Of a stretch of 38,923 nucleotides of DNA, positions 14,948-24,467 are shown one piece after another (within the stretch, counting starts at the first letter, position 1; every line of letters starts with the position of its first letter). Origin of the DNA: Rickettsia typhi (GTDB lineage: Bacteria; Pseudomonadota; Alphaproteobacteria; Rickettsiales; Deianiraeaceae); assembly GCA_945876965.1 (NCBI GenBank), contig CAMCQG010000009.1, forward strand, positions 1 through 38,923. Direction: 5' to 3'. The notes below the pieces were generated by a model. That model saw only the letters and a list, made by a program, of their open reading frames with translations. It did not search any database and was not told the origin of the DNA. Position numbers and translations under genes: made by a program.

Positions 14948-17420
14948 TAATTTGCATAGCAACATCTTCTGTCTTGCGTTTTTCTGCCATTAAAGACTCC
15001 TCTGCATTTAAATCTACAATATGCAATTCTGGGTTTGTAAGTAAGGTTTGCAAGGTTGAAATTGGATCCGTTGTTTGATTGTCAAGCTGTATTTTTGCTA
15101 TTTTATTTTGTATACTTGAACTATTTTGTAATACATCAATTATTTGATTGTTCATAAAATGTGTCGATAAAGAAACTGGCAAAATAATGCCATTTTGCTT
15201 TAAAATTGCATTACTTAATTGACTTGATATATTGTGCATTGCATAGCTTTCACCATTTGTTATGTCGTAAGCATTATTATATTGTTCGTTTGTTTGTGTT
15301 CCGCCAAAATGAAACTGCGTATCACAATTTTTAAGCAAAGATTTTATTGATAATTTTGTTTTTTCACCAATCAGACAATCAGGGTTATCTGCATTTATGA
15401 ACATAAAAACAATGTTTTTTTTAGTAGCTTCTTTTTGTAGTAAATCCAAATCTAAATCAAACGCATGATGATCTATGAGTAAAATTGGATCATTTATAAC
15501 AATTAAATTATTTTGCTCAGAAATAGAAATAAATTTTAAAATAATGTAATAGGATATAAGGGCTCTAAGTTGTCTATTTGCCATTATTTTTTCACTTAAA
15601 TTGAAGCAAATCATCGCTTTATTATGAGCCAAAATATCTGTTTCTAGGCTATCGTTTTGTGAATCAAACAAAAAGCCCATTTTGCCATTTTTTTGCCATT
15701 TTTCTAATTCTTTTTGTGCACTTGGAACGGCAGATGTAATGTCTCCAATATTTTTTGCATCAATAACCGCTTTTGCTATTTTATCTATATCTGATGATTT
15801 TAGTTTGCCACCCATCGACATAACCATCATTGATATCATATTTGTTATTATTTCTATATTTGCTATTTCTCCAACTTGTTTTAATTTAAAGGGGCAAAAA
15901 CTTGGGCTATTATTAGTTTTTGTTCTATCAATATCATAATATGAACCTTCTGACATCTCAACAAAAGATTTAAACGATTTGGAGCTGTCTATTATGCAAA
16001 TATTCTTAAATTCTGCCGATAAAAAAGATATTAATGTTTTTGAAAATATTTTTTTTGCTTCACTATGTTTAGGACCAGAAATAATAATATCGGGTTTATT
16101 TTTTAATATGCCAAACGCATATGGATATTTTTTTAAAGTAGGTAATATGCATATTATTTTTTTATCACGATAAAATTCTATATTATCATTATCCATTTTA
16201 TGTGAATTAACCAACGATAATGTATCTTTGAATGGAATTAAATTGTAGTGATATATATAGTTAAAATTAGCCGGCATCATTGAATAAAACGCTCGTTCTA
16301 CACCTATATCTTCATATCCAAAAACAACACCATTTTGAACACAAACAGATGACATAACTTTTATTTCTTCTGTTAATTCTTCTTCTGAATCGCAAATTAA
16401 AACCAATCCGCCGTAATGTTTACAAAACAAATCTTTTGAGGTATTTATGTCAGTTAAACAGTCTAATCCTGCAATAGAAATCATGGTATCCGTTATTGTT
16501 TTTTTTTTGATTTGTAAAATTTGTGAGTGATATTTTTTTTTAATTGAAGATGGTGGCTCAAAGTGAAATGTTTCAAACATGATCATATTTTTCAATTTTG
16601 ATACAATATCGGATATTAAAATTGATGATATATTATTGTTATCTTTTAATGTAAAAAAAGCACAATATTTTTTATCTGTATTATTTTTTAAAGATAATAT
16701 ATTGTTATCAAATTTATACAAACTTCTGTTTATAACTTCGGATAAATCTGCAACTGGAACACCATATTCACAGTTTCCAAAATTAACTATTCTGTCCCAA
16801 AATGCTAAATGTTCGGAATTATATCCTTCATCAGTTTTGATAATTTCTAATCGCTTTACATTATATTGTTGTAATTGATTTATAACTTTATTAACAACCC
16901 CGTTTAATAGTGAACTACTGCGTTTTATAAATGTATTATGAACATTATATAGTAAAGATTTATTTAAAAATAGCATTAAATTGGATGGGTTGATTTTTAA
17001 TGACATAGATATTTTAACAAATGTTACAAAGGTAACAACCATATAATTATCAAATGTTTTTTGATAATACTCCCATTCATTTTTAATCAATTGATATATT
17101 GGGTTACCAAATTCACTATTTTTTATTTCGGCAATAGATTCATCATTTATTTTAACGGAGTGCACCCAAAAAGAATAATCAAAATATTCTTGACCCAACG
17201 CAGATTGTATTGCATTTTTTATATTTTCTGATAAAATACCGTTTATGTTTGCGTTATTATCTTGGCATGTAATAGCGATTGTTTGCATTGTTTCTCCGTT
17301 TTTTGTAACAATCGTTTTTTTGTCAAAATAACAAGCAAAAGGAAAAGAATCTGCAGATATTTTACTGAAACCTTTTATGGTATTATTTTTTTTATTTTTT
17401 TTATCTACCACAACAGACAT
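14934..17420 (-). CDS. Degenerate VirB4-like T4SS protein (rvhB4-II type)
   Basis: 828-aa VirB4/TraC-family protein. The N-terminal VirB4 region (about 20-420) contains IYQLIKNEW and [17 protein letters not shown], where canonical VirB4 has its MLPGN-type motif. The ATPase-like part starts near 440. Walker A is ruined: GPKHSEAK (449-456) replaces GPTGSGKS. The Walker B region reads [10 protein letters not shown] (641-650) in place of a hydrophobic run plus DEAW. Other VirB4 blocks persist ([20 protein letters not shown] and [13 protein letters not shown]). ATP hydrolysis is therefore unlikely. Rickettsiales carry a second VirB4 with lost Walker motifs, thought to be structural; this fits that paralogue. 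It follows rpmE by 23 nt in the virB6-like to rpmE direction, and an AGGTG is visible before its ATG. Confidence 0.8.
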   Translation of the reverse strand: MSVVVDKKNKKNNTIKGFSKISADSFPFACYFDKKTIVTKNGETMQTIAITCQDNNANINGILSENIKNAIQSALGQEYFDYSFWVHSVKINDESIAEIKNSEFGNPIYQLIKNEWEYYQKTFDNYMVVTFVTFVKISMSLKINPSNLMLFLNKSLLYNVHNTFIKRSSSLLNGVVNKVINQLQQYNVKRLEIIKTDEGYNSEHLAFWDRIVNFGNCEYGVPVADLSEVINRSLYKFDNNILSLKNNTDKKYCAFFTLKDNNNISSILISDIVSKLKNMIMFETFHFEPPSSIKKKYHSQILQIKKKTITDTMISIAGLDCLTDINTSKDLFCKHYGGLVLICDSEEELTEEIKVMSSVCVQNGVVFGYEDIGVERAFYSMMPANFNYIYHYNLIPFKDTLSLVNSHKMDNDNIEFYRDKKIICILPTLKKYPYAFGILKNKPDIIISGPKHSEAKKIFSKTLISFLSAEFKNICIIDSSKSFKSFVEMSEGSYYDIDRTKTNNSPSFCPFKLKQVGEIANIEIITNMISMMVMSMGGKLKSSDIDKIAKAVIDAKNIGDITSAVPSAQKELEKWQKNGKMGFLFDSQNDSLETDILAHNKAMICFNLSEKIMANRQLRALISYYIILKFISISEQNNLIVINDPILLIDHHAFDLDLDLLQKEATKKNIVFMFINADNPDCLIGEKTKLSIKSLLKNCDTQFHFGGTQTNEQYNNAYDITNGESYAMHNISSQLSNAILKQNGIILPVSLSTHFMNNQIIDVLQNSSSIQNKIAKIQLDNQTTDPISTLQTLLTNPELHIVDLNAEESLMAEKRKTEDVAMQIINAA

Positions 17421-17443
17421 AATAAAACACCTAAATGTTTATT

Positions 17444-17704
17444 TTATGCTACATCTGTACCGTTTTGCATTAATGCGGCAAGATTAACATTACCATATTT
17501 TTTTCTAAATTTAGCAACATTTGAAGACCCTTCGTTCACAAAATTACCGCCGTCAACTCTCCAAGCTGGATGCGTTTCTAGGTCTACTTCCAAAATCATT
17601 CTGTCGCCAGATTTACCAAAAGTTGATTTAGTTTTTATTTCTGATCCGTTAGATAATACCAAAGTAATATCATGATAATCTGGGTGGATACCTTTTTTAG
17701 CCAT
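17444..17704 (-). CDS. rpmE: 50S ribosomal protein bL31
   Basis: 86-aa bL31: begins MAKKGIHPDYH, with LVLSNGSEIKTKSTFGKSGD, then LEVDLETHPAWR and a C-terminal FRKKYG segment, all diagnostic. The zinc-binding Cys residues of the C+ form are absent, so this is the Cys-lacking form. It sits between virB6-like and virB4-like genes on the same strand, so it may be cotranscribed with secretion genes. The 126-nt gap upstream (17705-17830) has a perfect 5-bp hairpin GTGAT/ATCAC and an 8-bp A/T hairpin, with no clear T-tract. Confidence 0.95.
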   Translation of the reverse strand: MAKKGIHPDYHDITLVLSNGSEIKTKSTFGKSGDRMILEVDLETHPAWRVDGGNFVNEGSSNVAKFRKKYGNVNLAALMQNGTDVA

Positions 17705-17830
17705 ATTTTTATATATAAATATTGTGATATAATCATCACTTTTATATTTAAAATATAAATATCAACCTTTTTTTAAAATAATTTATATATTATTTTTAAT
17801 TTTTGTGCATCAGAATTAGAGCTCAGAATC

Positions 17831-20800
17831 TTATCTTTGATTAGAATCTGGATCTGAATTAGGTGAAGCTGGTGCTGAGTTCGCTGACGGTGAAGCTGGT
17901 GCTGAGTTCGCTGACGGTGAAGCTGGTGTTGAAGCTGGTGTTGAAGCTGGTGTTGAGTTCGCTGACGGTGAAGCTGGTGTTCTGTTTTGCCCCATGCCAT
18001 AAGTATCATCATATGTATTTTTTATTTTATTTAATAATTTTTTCATTTTTTCTTTGAAGGTAGGCTTCCTAGGCTCTTCTTCTTTTTGTGCCTCATTAGG
18101 CTCTTCTTCTTTTTGTGCCTCATTAGGTGTTGGTTTGCCCCCCCCATTTGTTGACCCTAATTTTTTTCCTGCAATATTGCCTATTGCTTTTGCTATACCA
18201 CTAGACCCCTTATTGCTTGACCCTTTAGATATATCGCCTACAGATGTGTCTTTTCCTAGCATCATATTTGAAGCTTGAGTGCTAATTCCTGCTCTATTTA
18301 CAAGTATATCACCGCCAGGTAATTTACTTACCATTTTTTCTGCTGCCACAACTGGAGCCATAATCCCTGCAACTGCTGCACCTCTGACACCACCAGAGGC
18401 CTTATCTAGCAATGGCGCAATTGCGTCACCAATTTCCATACCACCTTTTCCACCAACCAATGGAGTTTGAATAAATTTTTCCATTAATGCCACTATCAAT
18501 AACAGTAATATTACCTTTGATGCACTTGGCATACTATCATCATATGTTGATAACATACCATTTGTATTCCCTATTTGATATGCAATTGCCTCCGGTAATG
18601 CATTGCTTGCTATTTTCCACCATCCAAGCAAAGTAACATTTATAACTGGTAATGTAAATATTGCTTTAAAACAAACTTTAAAATATAATATTCCTTGTAC
18701 TGCACCAAGATAAAGTGAGCTAAATATTGCAATAGCTGCAAATAAATAAGCCTGAGAGGCTATCATTCCAATAATTTGACTTTTCCAAACATTAAAATAC
18801 TGTTCAGTTTCTTTAAACAATAATAAAATAAAAAAAATTGGCCCAATGCAAAAGAACAGCGATGACATAATCACGGTAGAAATATACATAGCAACCGCTT
18901 TAAATGCTGTAATTATATATAAAAACATTGATGCAACAAAAACAATAAATATTATCCATCCATACCAACTACTAAACAGAATTGCTGATGCTTTAATCCA
19001 AGTTGTTCTGTTTAAAAAAGTCTCATTCAATACCTGATCAACAGGTCCAAATAGATTTTTCCCATTTGATGTATCCTGTGGCATTACAATTCCTGCTACT
19101 AAAGTATTTAGTCCTTCGGTAAAAGAAACATAAAATTCGATAATAAATCGTTGATAGTAATTCCAGCTTGTAGGAGAAAAAAACATTAAAACAAGGGCAA
19201 GTGAAATAATTTGTTTACTCAATTCTTGCATTGAAATTGTTTCTGTTGACATTAAAATAGATAAACCCCTTATCATAATATATAATATTATAGCTATGTA
19301 GAATACAACAATTATACTTAAGCTACTAGTAAACATGGTTACCAATTGATATATTAGTCCAACCTTCCAATTATATGTCTGTTCACATACCTCTGTCATA
19401 ACCGGTTGCGACAGAGATACTGTTGGGGTTGCCTGATTAACTGTTGGCAAAGGTAGTGGTTTATATTCACTGTAAATACAAGATCTTTCAATTGAACAAA
19501 TACTGAGTGGTAATTTTGATTCTATTAATGATTTTGCTATTCTTGTATTGGGACTGGGAGAGATAGAAGATATATTACAAATTTTTATAATATCTGTTTG
19601 TTTGCTATCAAAAGTAATATCTGGCTGGTTGGTTGAGTTGCCTTGCGATTGAGATAAGCATGCATTATAGGCATTTGTATCACAATAAAATAACGAATCT
19701 GTTGTTGATGTGCATTTATGACCAATTGAAGATACCGAATTTGAATCTAAAGAAGTACCAGAAATCATAGGTCTTTTACATGTAGCACAGCTTGCAGATT
19801 GCCCAACTGAAAAATCGCATTTTTGATAACCTGTATCTTGCGAATCAGGAATACAATATCCAGATTCTATAATAGTGGGTGATTGTGTTTGACAGTTGGA
19901 TATTTTATTTATCGCATCTGCCGATACACCATTCACCCCAAGATCATCACCTTGTGATATAAAAATTGGCACATTTACGGCACTTTGCACATATGTTCCG
20001 TTGCTACCAGGAAAGCAATCTCGATTAATATCGCAAGTTTGCTTACCAGCTATCATATTGCAATTTGTATAAGATTTATATGGCTCATCTGTGTTACATA
20101 ATGGCATTATATTTCCTGATAACATATCGTTGTTTTTGATATATGTATAAGGTGCAGATATTTTTTCTATTCTTGTTGTTTTCTCCCAACACAATGCATC
20201 TGAATAGTCTTGTCTTAGGCAAGAATCAAGGCTTGCATTTGTCTGTTTAAATTGATACACATTGCAAATTTGAACATTTCCATTTTGTGAGGCACCAGTA
20301 TTGCAATCCCCGTGCCTTAAAATCAGCATATCAACAGGTGTAGATTTTGTGTCTACAATATTATTATTTTGATCTTTATAAAATAGTGAACATTTATATT
20401 TATCATTATTTTGTTGGCATTTATAAGATGTTCTAATCGGTAAATTGGTAGCAGAAGATAAAATAGATGGTATTACTTCTGATGATTTCATAATATTATC
20501 TTTTGTGCAATATTGAGGAACATAAGCTGGCTGAGAAGGTTCTTTGTTATTGTAGACCTGTGTAGAAACAACATCATTGCCTGGTGTTGCAACTGTAACG
20601 CAATTTCCTTGTATAATTGGGCCAAAAAATAATGTTTTAATAAAATTAACTATACCCGTTATAACAGTTGAGCCAAGTTCTGATACTTGTGTTGTTGGTT
20701 TTTTTGCTTTAACAATAACGCTATATGTTCCTGTATTCCAAGAGATAGTATTGGAATAATCGGCTGACACACCAGGATCACCAACAACAGATTTTTTATA

Positions 20801-23800
20801 TATAATTGCTCTACCGTCTCTATCTTTTCCGTTAGTAACATCATATGGTTCGATTGTTTTTGGGGATATATCTAAAATTGCTGACCATAGTTTACCTGTT
20901 TTTGGTGGAATTATTTGTGCTGCACCATCTATTATTCCGTCTGCAGAAATGCTCCCACCAGAAGATAAATTTTCTTGATAAAAATCATAAATCAACGGAT
21001 TTATTGGATTTGCTGTTCCTTTTTTGTATATTTCATCATGTGTTAAGCCTGCAAAAATTATATTTGGGTGTAAATTAGGATCTAATGTTGTTGTGTAATT
21101 TCCGTTAGCATCTTTTGTGTAAGGCTGTATATAAAAAAACAAATATTTACCATTATGTGCAACCTTGCCTGTTTGAACCAATATGTTTACATTGTTATAT
21201 GTTCCATCGCCTTTGTCGTTGGCGGTTTTATCTTTACTGCTATACATTGTATCGATATTTTTTCCATTACCCGCTATTCCAAAAGATATAGATGATCCGT
21301 CCATATTTTCTGGAACTCTATATATCATACTTGATGATGTTTTTATTGGTAATACATCTGTGAATTTTCCTATTTCTCCATATACAACATCATCACTGTA
21401 TCGATTAGAATGAAAAAGAGATGTTAGAGAAACAATGGGGTCCGATTTTTGTTGTATTTTATGGTTATCCATACAAAAACTAGATACAGAATTGATGTAA
21501 GGAGTATAAGTTATGATGTTTTTTGTATTGGCATCAACATATGATTGGGCCCATTGATAATTTGGATTATTTCTGCAATCATCAGCTGTTGAAATTGCAT
21601 TATTTGTTATTGGCGAAAAATCGTTAACCGAAACAAGAGGATAAGATGTGTTTGTTGCAGATGGCAATCCCGATGCTATACATACCCCGCAATGATCATT
21701 TCTAACATTTTCGGCAACACTAAATGGTCCAGATGAATCTATAAGTGTATTTACTCTTTGTGTTGAAAAATTGCTATATTTTTGAGGGATAACATTGCCG
21801 TTTATAGTTTTGTTGCATGCCCCAACAGCAACTGTTTGATCTTTTCCATCTAAATCTATATATTTATGTTGGCTTCCGCAACCAGTAACTTCATCAGACT
21901 TATCAATACTTGGATTTCTAACATTAGAACAGCCATTTTTATACTCGGCAAAACATGAAACAAAAGGTATTTTTTTGATAGCAAAAACAGTTGTTGCTCT
22001 GCAATTTTTAGTACCAAAATCTCTATAAGGGTTTTTGTTGTTATATAAAAATCCATCATCTGTGGCTGCTAAATAATCGCATGCAGCGCCGTGTGCATAT
22101 GCTCTTGTTCCGCCAAAACCAAATGTTTGAGAATAAGCACCAGTTACATCAACAGATACGCTATCGTTTTTTGATATTTTTTTACCAACAACATGCCAAT
22201 TATTTACAGATTTTGCAACATCTGTGGTTGAAGAATATGTTGTTTCTTGTCCGTTAACTTTTAAAGAATACTGACATTTAGCTTTTTGTAAAACATTTTG
22301 ATGTTTGTAGTTATCGTATCCGTCCCATCCTCTGTCGCTTTTATCTGTGTTGTTGATGTATTTATCGTCGGCAACAAGAGTATTAAATGCTATATATTGT
22401 AGTGGGTGCTCGGCCTGAAAAGATTTTGTTTGGCATGAAGATGGGGTTATTGTTTGTGAAGCTCCGCCAATATTAAAATTACAAGATAATTTATTACAAA
22501 ATTCTGGTTTAATAAAATTAAATTCTTTATTTTCACAATATTCACAATCGGTAATTCTATCTGTATTTAGTCCACCCCAAAAAATATCAGTATTTGCAAC
22601 ATTATAATATATTAATCCTCCATATCTTTTATTTGTTTTTGATATATTATATTTATTATCAATACTATCGCATGTTCCTTTTTCAAAATACCAATGATTA
22701 AGTGCCCCATTTGATGGCATATCTGCGGTTTTAAATGTTTTAGATGTGGCCCATCCATTTATGGTGTTGTCGTGAGTGCAAACTGCAAAATCAGAATTCC
22801 AAACCCACGGATTATGTATTCTAAAGCTGTCACCTCCGGCAGATAAAGCGGGCATTTCCCCCCCCCCTAATGCACCACGCATTTTTTGTCCTGTGTAACC
22901 CATACCTTTATAGCTCCAAAGAGGGTTACTCGAGCCATTTACTACTTTTGGCATTCCAGCTGCAATCATATGTATTGTTCTATAAGATACATCTACGCTA
23001 TAAAAAAGATACTTAGTTCTAATAGTTTCATCTAATGTTCCAAGCCATCCAATTTTTTTAAAATTTGCAGTAGCCATTTGAGTTAGATCTTCTTTTCCGC
23101 TAGCATCCAAACCTGTTAAGCCTTCACTATATGCAAAACCTTGACACTCGCTAGGTTGAACATCGGGGGTACATAAACCTTCATCTATTTTTATTGGGGT
23201 ATTTCCTGTTCCATCAGCCCCTTGCCCGGCACCGCGACATGCAGATGCAATAGGGCCATCTGTTACTGTGTTCTTCCCCCCGGTGCCATTATGACATGCC
23301 CAGTTTTTTGTTTGTGCATATTTAGCTAACCCATCAGTGTCTTGCGTTACAACACCAAATACTCCTAATCCGTCTGTAAGGGTTACACCGTTTAATACTG
23401 GATCTGATCCTGTACTAAAAACAGATATAGAAACATCTGATCCTCCAGGTAAAGACAGTACACTAGTAACTTGTGGCAAAAAATAGCTGTCACCAACCTT
23501 ATCAAGTTTGGCTGGCAAATTAACAATATCCTGCGAACCATTTAATAAAATTTTACCTTTAACATTAATATTTATTGGCATATTTTCATGCGCTATTATA
23601 TCAGCAGTGCTGCCAGATATTCTATCTGTAAAAGTATAAGATTGCCATATGTTTTTGCTTGCTTGTTCATTTGTTGTTTTTGGTTTTACCAAATACTGTG
23701 ATGATAATACCCCTATATTGCTGGACGAAAAAGTAACACTAGTGTCTACTGCATCACCAACCACATCTGGATTTATTGGATATATTTTGGTTGATTTAGA

Positions 23801-23914
23801 TTTTTGCATGTTGCCATCATCATCGGCATCTATACATCCAGAGTCGCATCCAGAAATGATGATTATAAACAATAATATGATAATATTTGTTTTAATAATC
23901 CTAGTAAATAACAT
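17831..23914 (-). CDS. Giant VirB6/TrbL-like T4SS protein with lipoprotein-type N-terminus
   Basis: About 2,027 aa. I use the ATG at 23914; a TTG lies one codon upstream. A short basic N-terminus and hydrophobic span end in the lipobox-like IISGC, so a lipid anchor or cleavage is plausible. About 1,450 residues of Cys-bearing, Ser/Thr/Asn-rich ectodomain follow. Then comes a VirB6/TrbL core at about 1515-1820, with several spans (such as LSIIVVFYIAIILYIMI and GWIIFIVFVASMFLYII) and the cytoplasmic LMEKFIQTPLVGG. The tail (1820-2028) has a doubled NEAQKEEEP and Ala/Ser/Pro/Asn repeats. VirB6 forms part of the inner-membrane channel. Rickettsiales have several extended VirB6 paralogues, though this one is unusually long. 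The frame crosses G10 and G8 tracts. virB4-like lies downstream. Confidence 0.85.
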   Translation of the reverse strand: MLFTRIIKTNIIILLFIIIISGCDSGCIDADDDGNMQKSKSTKIYPINPDVVGDAVDTSVTFSSSNIGVLSSQYLVKPKTTNEQASKNIWQSYTFTDRISGSTADIIAHENMPININVKGKILLNGSQDIVNLPAKLDKVGDSYFLPQVTSVLSLPGGSDVSISVFSTGSDPVLNGVTLTDGLGVFGVVTQDTDGLAKYAQTKNWACHNGTGGKNTVTDGPIASACRGAGQGADGTGNTPIKIDEGLCTPDVQPSECQGFAYSEGLTGLDASGKEDLTQMATANFKKIGWLGTLDETIRTKYLFYSVDVSYRTIHMIAAGMPKVVNGSSNPLWSYKGMGYTGQKMRGALGGGEMPALSAGGDSFRIHNPWVWNSDFAVCTHDNTINGWATSKTFKTADMPSNGALNHWYFEKGTCDSIDNKYNISKTNKRYGGLIYYNVANTDIFWGGLNTDRITDCEYCENKEFNFIKPEFCNKLSCNFNIGGASQTITPSSCQTKSFQAEHPLQYIAFNTLVADDKYINNTDKSDRGWDGYDNYKHQNVLQKAKCQYSLKVNGQETTYSSTTDVAKSVNNWHVVGKKISKNDSVSVDVTGAYSQTFGFGGTRAYAHGAACDYLAATDDGFLYNNKNPYRDFGTKNCRATTVFAIKKIPFVSCFAEYKNGCSNVRNPSIDKSDEVTGCGSQHKYIDLDGKDQTVAVGACNKTINGNVIPQKYSNFSTQRVNTLIDSSGPFSVAENVRNDHCGVCIASGLPSATNTSYPLVSVNDFSPITNNAISTADDCRNNPNYQWAQSYVDANTKNIITYTPYINSVSSFCMDNHKIQQKSDPIVSLTSLFHSNRYSDDVVYGEIGKFTDVLPIKTSSSMIYRVPENMDGSSISFGIAGNGKNIDTMYSSKDKTANDKGDGTYNNVNILVQTGKVAHNGKYLFFYIQPYTKDANGNYTTTLDPNLHPNIIFAGLTHDEIYKKGTANPINPLIYDFYQENLSSGGSISADGIIDGAAQIIPPKTGKLWSAILDISPKTIEPYDVTNGKDRDGRAIIYKKSVVGDPGVSADYSNTISWNTGTYSVIVKAKKPTTQVSELGSTVITGIVNFIKTLFFGPIIQGNCVTVATPGNDVVSTQVYNNKEPSQPAYVPQYCTKDNIMKSSEVIPSILSSATNLPIRTSYKCQQNNDKYKCSLFYKDQNNNIVDTKSTPVDMLILRHGDCNTGASQNGNVQICNVYQFKQTNASLDSCLRQDYSDALCWEKTTRIEKISAPYTYIKNNDMLSGNIMPLCNTDEPYKSYTNCNMIAGKQTCDINRDCFPGSNGTYVQSAVNVPIFISQGDDLGVNGVSADAINKISNCQTQSPTIIESGYCIPDSQDTGYQKCDFSVGQSASCATCKRPMISGTSLDSNSVSSIGHKCTSTTDSLFYCDTNAYNACLSQSQGNSTNQPDITFDSKQTDIIKICNISSISPSPNTRIAKSLIESKLPLSICSIERSCIYSEYKPLPLPTVNQATPTVSLSQPVMTEVCEQTYNWKVGLIYQLVTMFTSSLSIIVVFYIAIILYIMIRGLSILMSTETISMQELSKQIISLALVLMFFSPTSWNYYQRFIIEFYVSFTEGLNTLVAGIVMPQDTSNGKNLFGPVDQVLNETFLNRTTWIKASAILFSSWYGWIIFIVFVASMFLYIITAFKAVAMYISTVIMSSLFFCIGPIFFILLLFKETEQYFNVWKSQIIGMIASQAYLFAAIAIFSSLYLGAVQGILYFKVCFKAIFTLPVINVTLLGWWKIASNALPEAIAYQIGNTNGMLSTYDDSMPSASKVILLLLIVALMEKFIQTPLVGGKGGMEIGDAIAPLLDKASGGVRGAAVAGIMAPVVAAEKMVSKLPGGDILVNRAGISTQASNMMLGKDTSVGDISKGSSNKGSSGIAKAIGNIAGKKLGSTNGGGKPTPNEAQKEEEPNEAQKEEEPRKPTFKEKMKKLLNKIKNTYDDTYGMGQNRTPASPSANSTPASTPASTPASPSANSAPASPSANSAPASPNSDPDSNQR
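17865..17981. repeat. 27-bp/12-bp tandem repeat in virB6-like tail
   Basis: Three 27-bp units (17865-17891, 17892-17918, 17943-17969) are interspersed with 12-bp partial units GAAGCTGGTGTT (17919-17930, 17931-17942, 17970-17981). All are multiples of 3, so changes in copy number would keep frame. They encode Ala/Ser/Pro/Thr/Asn-rich peptide near the C-terminus. The array is far more GC-rich than its surroundings. Confidence 0.9.
18071..18124. repeat. Perfect 27-bp direct duplication in virB6-like tail
   Basis: Two adjacent identical 27-bp units (18071-18097 and 18098-18124) encode NEAQKEEEP twice. This is an in-frame duplication just upstream, in gene direction, of the larger tail array. Confidence 0.9.
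22858..22867. repeat. C10/G10 homopolymer inside virB6-like
   Basis: Ten consecutive C on the + strand are ten G in the coding strand, encoding a Gly-Gly-Gly run at about residues 350-352 (LGGGEMP). In such an AT-rich genome this is the longest GC homopolymer I see. A one-base slip would truncate the protein in its ectodomain. A second run of eight C is at 18138-18145 (TNGGGKP). Confidence 0.9.
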
Positions 23915-23968
23915 CAAAATAGCTATAAATTTTATTCATAATAGTTAATGTTTTTTATTATTTTTCTA

Positions 23969-24057
23969 AAAAGCAAGTCATTTTAATAAATAAAAAAAGC
24001 TTATAAAAATTAAGTTTTATATTTTTATAAATAAAAAAAGAAAAAATACTTGCTTTT
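23969..24057. promoter_or_regulatory. Long-spaced inverted repeat between virB6-like and HU genes
   Basis: AAAAGCAAGT (23969-23978) and its exact complement ACTTGCTTTT (24048-24057) bracket about 70 bp that also contain two copies of ATAAATAAAAAAAG. They lie in the 220-bp divergent intergenic region. This could be a regulator-binding pair or a stem-loop in the leader of either gene. I see no clear sigma-70 promoter to anchor it, so the function is a guess. Confidence 0.35.
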
Positions 24058-24139
24058 ATCATAAATCGTTTTATTTATTGTATAATCGATTGTTTTTTTA
24101 ATTGGTTATTTTGATTTTTATATCTTTACTTGTTTTTTT

Positions 24140-24412
24140 ATGAAAAAGTTGGACTGGCTAAAAGAAGTGGCACACAAATGTGATTTGCCTTTAACTGTTA
24201 TTAATAAGGTTTTTGATGAATGCAAAGAAGTATTCATAGAGGCTTTAAAGACTGATGGAGAAATTGCATGGGCTGGAGTGATTAATTTAAAAGTTAAGCA
24301 TGTTGCTGCAAAAAAAGGTCGCAATCCTAAGACTGGTGAGATTATCGATATAGCTGCAAAAAATAAAGTTGTTGCTAAAGTTGGTAAACACTTGAGTGAT
24401 GCTGTAAACTAG
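24140..24412 (+). CDS. HU-family DNA-binding protein
   Basis: 90-aa nucleoid protein of the HU/IHF fold: N-terminal helices (WLKEVAHKCDLPLTVINKVFDECKEV), a beta arm beginning GVINLKVKHVAAKKGRNPKTGEIIDIAAKN, where RNPKTGE is the hallmark DNA-intercalating segment, and a C-terminal helix. HU binds and bends DNA with little sequence preference. The gene is monocistronic: it is followed by a strong terminator and divergent from virB6-like. Whether it is HU-alpha, HU-beta or an IHF cannot be decided by eye. Confidence 0.92.
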   Translation: MKKLDWLKEVAHKCDLPLTVINKVFDECKEVFIEALKTDGEIAWAGVINLKVKHVAAKKGRNPKTGEIIDIAAKNKVVAKVGKHLSDAVN

Positions 24413-24421
24413 TTATCTTTT

Positions 24422-24451
24422 TAGGAGATCTTTTTGGTCTCCTATTTTTTT
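24422..24451 (+). terminator. Rho-independent terminator after HU gene
   Basis: A 9-bp stem, TAGGAGATC with GGTCTCCTA (one T-G pair), a TTTTT loop and then a run of T follow 9 nt after the HU stop codon. It separates HU from hflK. Confidence 0.85.
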
Positions 24452-24467
24452 ATTAATATTTTTTAAA

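Noticed and set aside
17262-17675. 137-aa open frame on + spanning virB4-like start and rpmE
   Set aside because: Antisense to two supported genes and their junction; composition follows the complementary coding strand.
17773-18057. Open frames on both strands rich in QHQLHRQRT-like or LVLSSLTVK-like repeats
   Set aside because: These are other-frame readings of the virB6-like tail tandem array, not genes.
17865-18124. CRISPR array
   Set aside because: Repeats are adjacent without unique spacers, in frame within a coding sequence; they are protein tandem repeats. I saw no CRISPR array elsewhere in the window.
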